Part shown: one piece after another, positions 26,588-34,800 of the stretch
How the letters are laid out: the number at the start of each line of letters is the position of its first letter
Numbering within the stretch: position 1 is the first letter of the stretch
Assembly (NCBI RefSeq): GCF_913057115.1
Contig: NZ_CAJXNN010000025.1
Location: 1 to 58,095 of the forward strand
Source: an uncultured Roseovarius sp.
GTDB lineage: Bacteria; Pseudomonadota; Alphaproteobacteria; Rhodobacterales; Rhodobacteraceae
Reading direction: 5' to 3'
Length of the DNA stretch: 58,095 nt
The notes under the pieces: model-generated
What the model was told of the DNA's origin: nothing
What the model saw: the letters and a program-made list of their open reading frames with translations, nothing else
Databases searched by the model: none
Program-made: the position numbers and the translations under genes

Positions 26588-27178
26588 TTAAAGGAAAACC
26601 GGGGTTCGGTCGCCTTGCGCGAAGCGGCGCAGGACCGCCGGATAGAGTTTGTGCTCTTGGGTCAGGACACGCGCCGCGAGAGTATCAGGTGTGTCGTCGG
26701 GGAAGATGGGCACGCGGGCTTGGCCAAGGATGGGACCATCGTCCAGTTCTGGGGTGACTTCATGCACGGTGCAGCCGGCCTCGGTGTCGCCGGCCTCGAT
26801 GGCGCGGGCATGGGTGTTGAGGCCGCGATACTTGGGCAGAAGTGAGGGGTGGATATTGAGCATCCTGCCCTTGAAGGCGTCGATGAAGAGAGGTGTCAGG
26901 ATGCGCATGAACCCGGCGAGGCAGACGATGTCGGGGCGGTGCGGCTCAAGCGCGGAAAAAAGCGCCTTTTCAAAGGCCTCCCGGTCACCCTTAAAGTCAC
27001 GGTGATCGACAACTTCGGTCGGAATGCCGCGCGACCGGGCCTTTTCCAGCCCGCCCGCTTGATCGCTGTTTGCCAGAACGACCGCGGGCTGCGCCGGGTG
27101 ATCGCTCGTCATGCTGTCCACCAGCGAGACCATGTTGGACCCGCCGCCGGAAATCAGGATGGCGACCCGTTTGGTCAC
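26588..27178 (-). CDS. purN: Phosphoribosylglycinamide formyltransferase
   Basis: A 196-residue GAR transformylase using 10-formyl-THF. It has [12 protein letters not shown] at the N-terminus, [10 protein letters not shown], and the catalytic [16 protein letters not shown] with the later H and D in [16 protein letters not shown]. The start codon is GTG at 27178, overlapping the purM stop by four bases (GTGA), so translation is coupled. Step 3 of de novo purine synthesis. Confidence 0.96.
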   Translation of the reverse strand: MTKRVAILISGGGSNMVSLVDSMTSDHPAQPAVVLANSDQAGGLEKARSRGIPTEVVDHRDFKGDREAFEKALFSALEPHRPDIVCLAGFMRILTPLFIDAFKGRMLNIHPSLLPKYRGLNTHARAIEAGDTEAGCTVHEVTPELDDGPILGQARVPIFPDDTPDTLAARVLTQEHKLYPAVLRRFAQGDRTPVFL

Positions 27179-28221
27179 GCAAGCGCCCCGCTGTAGCGGA
27201 CGCCTTCGCCCTTGGTGACGGTGCCCAATTTGGAGACGGTTTCACCTTCGACCTCAAGCAGGGTCACAAGGTCTGTCACATGGTCGGGTTTGACCACGAG
27301 GATCATGCCGATGCCGCAGTTGAAGGTCTTGAGCATCTCGGATTCGGCCATGCCACCTTCGGCTTGCAACCATTTGAAAACAGGGGGCAATTCCCATGCA
27401 GACAGGTCCACATCCGCGCCCAGATCATCGGGCAAGACACGCGGCAGGTTTTCGGTCAGACCGCCGCCGGTGATATGGGCGAGCGCGTGCACGCCCCCGG
27501 CCCGGACGGCGGCAAGCGCCTGTTTGACGTAAAGCCGTGTCGGGGTCAGCAGGGCCGCGCCGAGGGTGCCTTCGGACCACGGGCAATCGGCGTCCCAGCC
27601 AAGGCCGGACAGCTCGACCAGTTTGCGCACCAGTGAATAACCGTTGGAGTGGATACCGTCGCTGGCCAGCCCCAAAAGGACATCGCCCTCGGCCACGTCC
27701 ACAGGCAGGTCCGCGCCGCGCTCCATGGCCCCCACGGAGAAGCCTGCGAGGTCAAAATCGCCCTCGGGGTACATGCCCGGCATTTCCGCCGTTTCGCCGC
27801 CGATGAGCGCACAGCCCGACAGCTCACAGCCCTCGGCGATGCCTTCGATGATGCGCGCCGCCGTGTCGGTTTCGAGCTTGCCGGTGGCGAAATAATCGAG
27901 GAAAAACAAGGGCTCCGCCCCTTGGCAGACCAGATCGTTGACGCACATGGCCACCAGATCGACGCCCACCCCATCGACATTTCCGGTATCAATCGCGATG
28001 CGCAGCTTGGTGCCCACGCCATCGGTGGCGGCGACCAGAATGGGGTCGCTATAGCCTGCGGCCTTGAGGTCAAAGAGCGCACCGAAGCCGCCCAGACCGG
28101 CCATGACGCCGGGGCGGTTGGTGCGTTTGGCGGCGGGTTTGATCCGGTCGACAAGGGCGTTGCCCGCGTCGATATCCACGCCTGCATCCGAATAGGTGAT
28201 GCCGTTCTTGCCCTCGGTCAT
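27175..28221 (-). CDS. purM: Phosphoribosylformylglycinamidine cyclo-ligase
   Basis: A 348-residue AIR synthetase, step 5 of purine synthesis. [51 protein letters not shown] and the C-terminal [16 protein letters not shown] are all diagnostic. ATG 28221 is chosen, with AGGG eight bases upstream; a TTG two codons earlier is the other option. It leads a two-gene unit with purN. The upstream region holds five helically phased repeats (28346-28397). Confidence 0.96.
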   Translation of the reverse strand: MTEGKNGITYSDAGVDIDAGNALVDRIKPAAKRTNRPGVMAGLGGFGALFDLKAAGYSDPILVAATDGVGTKLRIAIDTGNVDGVGVDLVAMCVNDLVCQGAEPLFFLDYFATGKLETDTAARIIEGIAEGCELSGCALIGGETAEMPGMYPEGDFDLAGFSVGAMERGADLPVDVAEGDVLLGLASDGIHSNGYSLVRKLVELSGLGWDADCPWSEGTLGAALLTPTRLYVKQALAAVRAGGVHALAHITGGGLTENLPRVLPDDLGADVDLSAWELPPVFKWLQAEGGMAESEMLKTFNCGIGMILVVKPDHVTDLVTLLEVEGETVSKLGTVTKGEGVRYSGALA

Positions 28222-28344
28222 GTCCAAGCCCTTTGCCGTATCCTGTGGGCGCGGGATTAGCCCAAGTGAGGGGCGAAGAAAAGCGCCTTGGCAGCGCCCC
28301 TGTCCCGAATCACGGTTAACGCGTTGAAACGCCGCGAAAATGCC

Positions 28345-28397
28345 CTGTCGGCAGCACGTCGGTAAAACGTCGGTATTGCGTCGGTGAGGACATCGGT
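28345..28397. repeat. Phased direct repeats of CGTCGGT
   Basis: Heptamers at 28346 (TGTCGGC), 28357, 28368, 28379 (all CGTCGGT) and 28391 (CATCGGT) are spaced 11, 11, 11 and 12 bases. One helical turn per copy suggests cooperative binding of a regulator on one face of the DNA. It lies about 125-175 bases before purM and about 75 before the tRNA gene. Confidence 0.65.
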
Positions 28398-28472
28398 GCG
28401 GAGGCGGGGTTAACAGGGCGTGCGCTGCTTGCTTGACCGACCTGTCCCATCTGCTAGAGACAGACGCAGGTC

Positions 28473-28549
28473 GGGCCTGTAGCTCAATTGGTTAGAGCAG
28501 AGCGCTCATAACGCTTTGGTTGGGGGTTCGAGTCCCTCCGGGCCTACCA
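28473..28549 (+). tRNA. tRNA with CAT anticodon, probably tRNA-Ile2
   Basis: A 77-base cloverleaf with D-arm AGCTCAATTGGTTAGAGC, anticodon loop CTCATAA (anticodon CAT), T-arm GGGGGTTCGAGTCCCTC, and encoded CCA. Acceptor pairs C4-G69 and C5-G68 match the lysidine-synthetase-recognised Ile2 type; elongator Met usually differs there. The first pair is G1-U72. Elongator tRNA-Met remains possible. Confidence 0.92.
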
Positions 28550-28572
28550 TGATTACGAAGCGGGAAGACGTC

Positions 28573-28878
28573 ATGCACAAAACATCCCTGTCCCTTGTCG
28601 CGTTCGCCCTGCTATCGGCTTGCGCGGATACGACGCCGGCGGCCATGGTCCAACAAGACCGCCTTGAGGTCTTTGGCGTGGAAGACGGTGATATGCTGAA
28701 GCTGCGGGCCGGGCCCGGAACGGGGTTTGACACGATCGTCGGCCTGCCCAATGGTACGATGCTGCGCGTGCGGGACTGTTCGCGAAATGGTGGTACGCGG
28801 TGGTGCGAGGCCGCGCTGGACCGGGCGCCGGGGCTGCGCGGCTATGTGTCGGAGACCTATCTGCGAACGCCTGGTTGA
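28573..28878 (+). CDS. SH3-like domain lipoprotein
   Basis: A 101-residue protein with lipobox signal MHKTSLSLVAFALLSAC (Cys17) and one bacterial SH3 domain: DMLKLRAGPGTGFDTIVGLPNG, then TRWCEAAL and GLRGYVSETYL. Such domains bind cell-wall peptides. An in-frame ATG at 28549 uses the last A of the tRNA gene, but 28573 gives a clean signal peptide. It ends 13 bases from the convergent kinase gene. Confidence 0.82.
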   Translation: MHKTSLSLVAFALLSACADTTPAAMVQQDRLEVFGVEDGDMLKLRAGPGTGFDTIVGLPNGTMLRVRDCSRNGGTRWCEAALDRAPGLRGYVSETYLRTPG

Positions 28879-28891
28879 TTGGTGTCAGGCG

Positions 28892-30181
28892 TCACCGGCC
28901 GATCACGATATCCGCCTGTAGCCCGCCCAAGCGCTGGCTTTCACCAAGCCTCAGTGTCCCACCATGGGCGCGGGCGATGTCGAGGGCGATGGAGAGGCCC
29001 AAGCCCACGCCGGTGCCGGTGTTCTGGTTGCGGGCCGGGTCGAGGCGGGCGAAGGGTTTGACCGCCTCCTCGCGTTGATCGGCGGGAATGCCCGGTCCGT
29101 CGTCCTCCACACGGATGCGCAGGGTCTTGTCGGTGATCAGCACCGAGACCTCCGCCCGCGTGCCGTAGCGGGTGGCGTTGCCGACGAGATTCTCGACCGC
29201 GCGCCGGATACCGCCCGGACGCAAGGCCACCTGCCCTTCGCCTTCGACCAAGGCCAGCGTGACCGGCACCTGCCCGCGTTGGAAATCCTCGATGATCTGG
29301 CTGACAAGGGCCACCGGGTCCACCGGTTCGGGTTCGCCTTCCTGTGCGCCGCGCGCGAAGGCGAGGAATTCGTCGAGCAAGCGTTCCATGTCCTCGACGT
29401 CTTGTTCGAGTGCGGCGCGCTCCTCGTCTTCCAGCATGCTGAGGCCCAGTTTGAGACGGGTGAGCGGCGTGCGCATGTCGTGGCTGACCCCAGAGAGCAT
29501 CAGCGTGCGCTGTTCGATCTGGCGTTCGATCCGGGCGCGCATGTCCAAAAAGGCGTTCCCGGCGGCGCGCACCTCGGTCGCACCGGTTGGGCGATAGGCG
29601 ACGTGGCGCCCCCGGCCAAAGGCCTCGGCGGCGCGCGCCAGCCGGGTGATCGGGCGCAGTTGATTGCGCAGGTAGAAATAGGACACCACGGTCATCAACC
29701 CCCCGAAGACCACCATGTTCACCAAGAGTTGGTGGGGATTGGAGGCCGAGACACGGCGGCGGTCGAAGCTGAGTTTCAAGGCGCCGTCCGGGCGCTCGAA
29801 AAAGAGATGCACGACATGGTCATCAGGCAGGTCGACGGCCACGAGGCTCGGCAATATCTGCTCGAAGTAGCGGATCACGAAGCGGCCGGTGAAATCGTAC
29901 CAGCGGCGGCTGTCGCGCCTGGGAAGGGTCTCGGGCGGGATTTGCACCACGTCGATTTCAAGCGTCTCGGCGACGGTTTGCGTGTCTCCGCCCTCTTGCA
30001 GGATCAGGCGCACCTCGCGGCTGACCGAGCGGGTCATCTGCTCGGTCACGCCTTCGAAGTGGCGTTGGATGAAGACCACCGAAACCACCAAAAGCACCGT
30101 CACCACCGGCAAAAGCAGGATGAGGATCGCCCGGCCAAAGAGATTGCGGGGCAGATAGGGTTTGAGCCAGCGAAACGACAT
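28892..30181 (-). CDS. EnvZ-like sensor histidine kinase
   Basis: A 429-residue inner-membrane kinase. Transmembrane helix near residues 15-38, periplasmic domain to about 155, second helix, HAMP (LRPITRLARAAEAFGRG), HisKA with GVSHDMRTPLTRLKLGL (His near 234), and HATPase with NATRYG, DDGPGIP and GTGVGLGLSIALDIARAHGG. This matches the EnvZ/OmpR class. No response regulator is adjacent in the window: the gene upstream is divergent and the one downstream convergent. Confidence 0.9.
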   Translation of the reverse strand: MSFRWLKPYLPRNLFGRAILILLLPVVTVLLVVSVVFIQRHFEGVTEQMTRSVSREVRLILQEGGDTQTVAETLEIDVVQIPPETLPRRDSRRWYDFTGRFVIRYFEQILPSLVAVDLPDDHVVHLFFERPDGALKLSFDRRRVSASNPHQLLVNMVVFGGLMTVVSYFYLRNQLRPITRLARAAEAFGRGRHVAYRPTGATEVRAAGNAFLDMRARIERQIEQRTLMLSGVSHDMRTPLTRLKLGLSMLEDEERAALEQDVEDMERLLDEFLAFARGAQEGEPEPVDPVALVSQIIEDFQRGQVPVTLALVEGEGQVALRPGGIRRAVENLVGNATRYGTRAEVSVLITDKTLRIRVEDDGPGIPADQREEAVKPFARLDPARNQNTGTGVGLGLSIALDIARAHGGTLRLGESQRLGGLQADIVIGR

Positions 30182-30221
30182 GCGCTAAACCTAGCGGTGA
30201 GGCGTGGCAAGAGGAAGACCC

Positions 30222-31145
30222 ATGGCAGAGCAAAGCGCGTTTAACCCGCCGGTGGGCGTGGCCGAGGACTTGGGGCGCGGTGTGCGGCGGATTCTGGCGC
30301 CCAATCCCTCGCCGATGACGTTCCGGGGGACCAACACCTATCTGCTGGGGGATCGTGACGTCGCGGTGATTGATCCCGGGCCTTTGAACGAGGCGCATCT
30401 GGAGGCGATTCTGGGGTCCGTGGGTCAAGGGCAGCGGATCAGCCATATCTTCGTGACGCATGCGCATCTGGATCACTCCCCCTTGGCCGAGGTTTTGGGC
30501 CGTGCCACGGGCGCGCCGGTTCTGGCCTATGGCGGGCCGGACGCCGGGCGCAGCGCGGTGATGGAAACCTTGGCGCAAAGCGGGCTTGCGGGCGGTGGTG
30601 AAGGGGTGGATGCCGGGTTTGCCCCGGACCGGACATTGGCGGACGGTGAAGTTGTGGAGGCCGCGGGCTGGCGCCTCAGGGCGCATTGGACGCCGGGACA
30701 CTTCGGTAACCATATGTGTTTCGAAGTGGACGAGATGCTGTTCACCGGCGATCTGGTGATGGGCTGGGCGAGTTCCATGGTCTCGCCCCCCGATGGCGAC
30801 CTGACCGACTTCATGGCCTCCTGTCGGCGCTTGCGGAGCCTGGAGGCGAAGGTGATGCATTCGGGGCACGGAGCACCGATCGAAGACCCCGCCCGACGGG
30901 TGGATTGGCTGATTGCGCATCGCGAGGGGCGCGAGGCCGACATCCTGCGCGCGCTGGAGGCAGGCGCGGCCACGGCGCAAGAACTGGCCGAGGCGATCTA
31001 CACCGAAACGCCCCCTGCCCTCATTCCGGCCGCAACCCGCAACGTGCTTGCGCATCTTATTGACTTGGCGAGGAAAAACCGGGTTCATAGCCTTGAAGCT
31101 CTAAGTCGCACCAGCCGCTTTTCCCTCGGCTCCGGCGCTGTCTGA
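30222..31145 (+). CDS. MBL-fold metallo-hydrolase (LACTB2/glyoxalase II-like)
   Basis: A 307-residue protein with the metal motif THAHLDHSP (His80, His82, Asp84, His85). TPGHFGNHMCFEV (third His) and LFTGDLVMGWASSMVSPPDGDLTDFM (bridging Asp) follow, then HSGHGAPIEDP. The C-terminal part (RALEAGAATAQELAEAIY) is the winged-helix tail of LACTB2-like proteins. Reaction unknown; hydrolase of a thioester, ester or RNA is possible. ATG 30222 is the natural domain start. The gene diverges from the kinase. Confidence 0.87.
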   Translation: MAEQSAFNPPVGVAEDLGRGVRRILAPNPSPMTFRGTNTYLLGDRDVAVIDPGPLNEAHLEAILGSVGQGQRISHIFVTHAHLDHSPLAEVLGRATGAPVLAYGGPDAGRSAVMETLAQSGLAGGGEGVDAGFAPDRTLADGEVVEAAGWRLRAHWTPGHFGNHMCFEVDEMLFTGDLVMGWASSMVSPPDGDLTDFMASCRRLRSLEAKVMHSGHGAPIEDPARRVDWLIAHREGREADILRALEAGAATAQELAEAIYTETPPALIPAATRNVLAHLIDLARKNRVHSLEALSRTSRFSLGSGAV

Positions 31146-31215
31146 GCGCGTAACAACTTTTTGTCAGAAACCCTCTGGACGGGGGGGATTCCTATTGCTA
31201 TATCCGCCCTCGTGT

Positions 31216-31290
31216 TCCGGCGTAGCTCAGCGGTAGAGCAGTTGACTGTTAATCAATTGGTCGTAGGTTCGATCCCTACCGCCGGAGCCA
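31216..31290 (+). tRNA. tRNA-Asn (GTT)
   Basis: A 75-base cloverleaf: acceptor TCCGGCG/CGCCGGA, D-arm AGCTCAGCGGTAGAGC, anticodon loop CTGTTAA (anticodon GTT), T-arm TAGGTTCGATCCCTA, discriminator G and encoded CCA. The accessory secretion locus begins right after it. Confidence 0.97.
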
Positions 31291-31817
31291 AAACTTCCTA
31301 CAATTTCCTGATTTCATTACAAAATAATGATACCAGTCTTCTGGCGTCAGGGCTATACGGGATGCTGAGGCGATTTCGCATCGGAGGTTTGGGGTCGGCT
31401 TCTGTTCAAGTTGAGGCGACCCTTGATTGATGCTGCAGGCGGCGTTCTCGGAAAGTTTGTTTCTTGATCTTCTCTTTCATCTTGCAGAATCATCGCGCCC
31501 CGGTCGCGATAGGTGCCGCCGGGTGTCAGGCTTCGTGGACTCACGTCTGAACGGTGGTTTTGGTGGTTGACGGGCAATCTGCTCCCACCGAAACGCAGGA
31601 TGGTTGAAACGGTCAACACTGGTCAGCAGGAGCCCAAAGCGGCCGACCCATCCGCCAACCTTTTCAAACATTGCGGAGAAGCCGATAACCGCAAAAATCA
31701 TGATCACGAAGCTGCAGATTGCCGACATCATATTGCACCTTGATCAACGCGAAGCACTCGGATTACGTTCGACCGTAGGATGTGCTCTGCGCTCAAGTAC
31801 GATATGAGGATTCGTTT
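31291..31817. other. Gap after tRNA-Asn, upstream of the RTX/VWD gene
   Basis: About 530 bases with no convincing gene. A minus-strand frame at 31477-31731 starts with a possible membrane helix (MMSAICSFVIMIFAVIGF) but then becomes Arg/Pro-rich without recognisable pattern. AT-rich patches occur right after the tRNA (31291-31330). The last part must hold the promoter of the following gene; GAGGA precedes its ATG. It may be the scar of an insertion at the tRNA, but I find no direct repeat of the tRNA 3' end. Confidence 0.4.
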
Positions 31818-34800
31818 ATGCCTACTTTTTCAATCTCAGGTTTCCAAGTCACCCGCAACGCAAGTGATCAAATTGTCTCGGTCGATCCTGTTGTTCTGAA
31901 TGTCATCGCTCCGGTTGGTCAAACAACCTTCACATATATCATAGACGATCCGGCAACTTCCGAGTTTTTGACGGAAGTGGATATTCAGGCAGGCGAGGCA
32001 TTCGCAACGGTGTCCGGCGCGGGTGTTCCCGGTGCCATCGCCTCCGTTCCCGAGGATGCCATAGCCGCTTTCGGGAATGTCGAGGTCGATAGTGGTGCAA
32101 GCAATCACCTGATCCTCGCCTTCGAGGTTCTTGCGGACGACGGAGCGTCGGTGGATTTGATCTTTCAGGTCGGGGGCGACCCACTGACCTATCCGACGAC
32201 GATCGCCCAAGCCGAAGCCCTCGATGCGTCGATCACCGGATTCAGCGATGCCACTGGCGACTTCGGGCCCAATACCGATATTCCTTTCGCGGATCTTGCG
32301 AACACAAGCATCAGTTCCTCGCCCGATAACGTGATCCTCGGCGGAGATTTCAGCGATTCCCTGATCGGCACGGACCAAGATGACTACATCGCAACCGGCG
32401 ACAACGCTGGTGGCAGCTTTGATAGTGATTACGTTCGGGGCTCCGAAGGCGATGACACGATTGACATGACCGGAATCGAAACCGGATTTGTTATCATTGA
32501 TTACTCCGCCTTGAACGGCTCCGGCCAGGCGATCACCGCAGATCTTGACGGAACCACGAATTCCGGGTCGGTCGATAAGGGCAGCTTGGGGACCGATCAG
32601 ATACTTGGTGCTGAAAACGTGCTGGATGCGGGTTGGACGTCAGGGGGGCTGAACCTGGTTGGCACCGAAGGGAATGACAGCTTCAGCTTCACAATTGGTG
32701 ACGAACAATGGATGAGCGTTGTCGCCAGTGACGGCGTGGATAGCTTCGATGTCAACGGCGCGGGCCTCTTGCGTTTTGATTTCCGCGACGCGGAAGAAGG
32801 AGCGAACGTCAATTTCGCCACGAAAACCATCATCAACGACGGTTATGGCAATACCGAGACGATCAGCGGAAACAACACCCTTTGGGAAATGCAAGGCTCG
32901 CGGTTCGACGATACCTTCACCGGGTCCGGCAACAACGAATCCTACCGGGCCTGGGGCGGTGACAATACCATCAACGGCGGCGGCGGGTTTGACCGCCTGC
33001 GCTATGATCGCGGGATGATCCTTTCGGTCGACGCTGATTTGGAGCGCGGCACGACCGAAGGGCTTTCTGTCGTCGGTGGTTTCGACCATAACGACTTTGC
33101 AAGCACTTTTGAAACCTTCAGCGACACGATTTCCGGGATCGAATGGCTGCGCGGCTCGGGCGGGAATGACCGGCTCGCCGGTCAAGCGGGCGTGGACAAT
33201 CGCTTCGAAGGGGACGGGTCTGGCCCTTATGCCGGTATGGATGTTTTCGTTTATCGCGGCGGCAATGACACCATCACGGACTTTAATCCTCTTCAAGATA
33301 CCCTTGTCATCGACCTCCCCGGCGTGGACCTTGCCGCTCTCGAAACGATTGAGCCGGTCGAAGTCCAAGGCGGCATTATGGCCGATTTCGGATCGAATAA
33401 CACTCTGACCCTTCTGGGTGTTTCCATTGATAGCGAGATCAATGTGCAGGTGAATGCCGGTCTGAATGAGATCATGGGCACCGATGGCAACGATACGCTC
33501 AACGGAACCGCCGGTGATGACCTGATCAAAACCGGCGATAATGCTGGCGGGTCAACAGGGTATGACAGCGTCGTGGGCTCGGCGGGCGACGATACCATTG
33601 ATACCACGGGCATCAAAACCGGCTATGTCGTGCTTGACTATGGTGCAGGCGGTGGCAATGGCACTCCGGTCGACGTCGTTATCGACGGGAGCAGCAACAC
33701 AGGCAGTGTCGACAAGGGTGGACTTGGCATCGATACGCTGCGCGGTATCGTCAACCCGCTTGATGCAGGGGCACGCACCGGCGGTCTGGGCATTCACGGG
33801 ACGGACGGCAATGACAGCTTCGATATCAGGCTCACATCCTCCTACAACGAGTTCTACTATGGCCAGCAATGGATCAACATTCGGGGCGGCGACGGTGTAG
33901 ACAGCTACCAGTTGGAAGGGACCGGCACCGTGCGGCTGGATTTCCGCGACGCCACCCAAGGGATCAATATAGACCTGACCCAATCAACCGGCCAGATCTT
34001 GGATGACGGCTTCGGCAACACCGAAACGATTGGCGGCATCAATCCTGTGGCGCAAATTCAAGGGTCAAGCCACGATGATACCTTCATGGGCGGCATCAAC
34101 AGCGAGACCTATCGCGACTTCGGCGGCAACGACGACCTCGATGGTGGTGGTGGTTCAAATGACAGCCTGCGCTATGATCGTGACGTCATTCAATCGGTGA
34201 ACATCAACGGTGATACCGGCGTGGCGACGGGCACGCTGACGGGTGGCGGGACATTCACCGATACGATCGCGAACTTCGAGGACTTCCGCGGATCTTACGG
34301 CAATGACGAGATCAAGCTCGAAGACTTCTCGGCGTTCGGACGACTGAGCGCCGACGGCTCCGACGGTGACGATACCCTGACCGGTTCGAACGGGAGCGAT
34401 ACCCTAACGGGTGGCCGCGGAAACGACGAATTGAACCTCGTCGGCGCGGGTGGTGGCAACGGCGGCGCGGACATGGTTTTCGGGTCGCAGGGGAATGACA
34501 GGATTGATTTCTCGGGGTCTGACCTGGACTACGTCACCCTTGACTATTCGGGCATGGAGGATCCGGTCAGCGTGACCCTGAACGGTGACGCCAATACCGG
34601 GAGCGTGAACAAGGGCGCGATGGGAACCGATACACTTGTCGGGATCGCCACGCCTCTCAACGCGGGATGGACTGTCGGCGGTCTGGACCTGCGCGGCACT
34701 TTTGGTGACGACGACTTCGACCTTACCCTCGCGGACGAGCAATGGATGTCGTTGACCTCTGGGGACGGGACGGACAGCTTCACGATAAATGGCGATGGCT

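Noticed and set aside
28549..28878. Start of the SH3 lipoprotein at the ATG sharing the tRNA terminal A
   Set aside because: It would put eight polar residues before the lipoprotein signal; ATG 28573 is cleaner.
31477..31731. 84-codon minus-strand frame after tRNA-Asn with a hydrophobic start
   Set aside because: Only the first 25 residues look protein-like; the remainder is Arg/Pro-rich without a family pattern, so not called as a gene.
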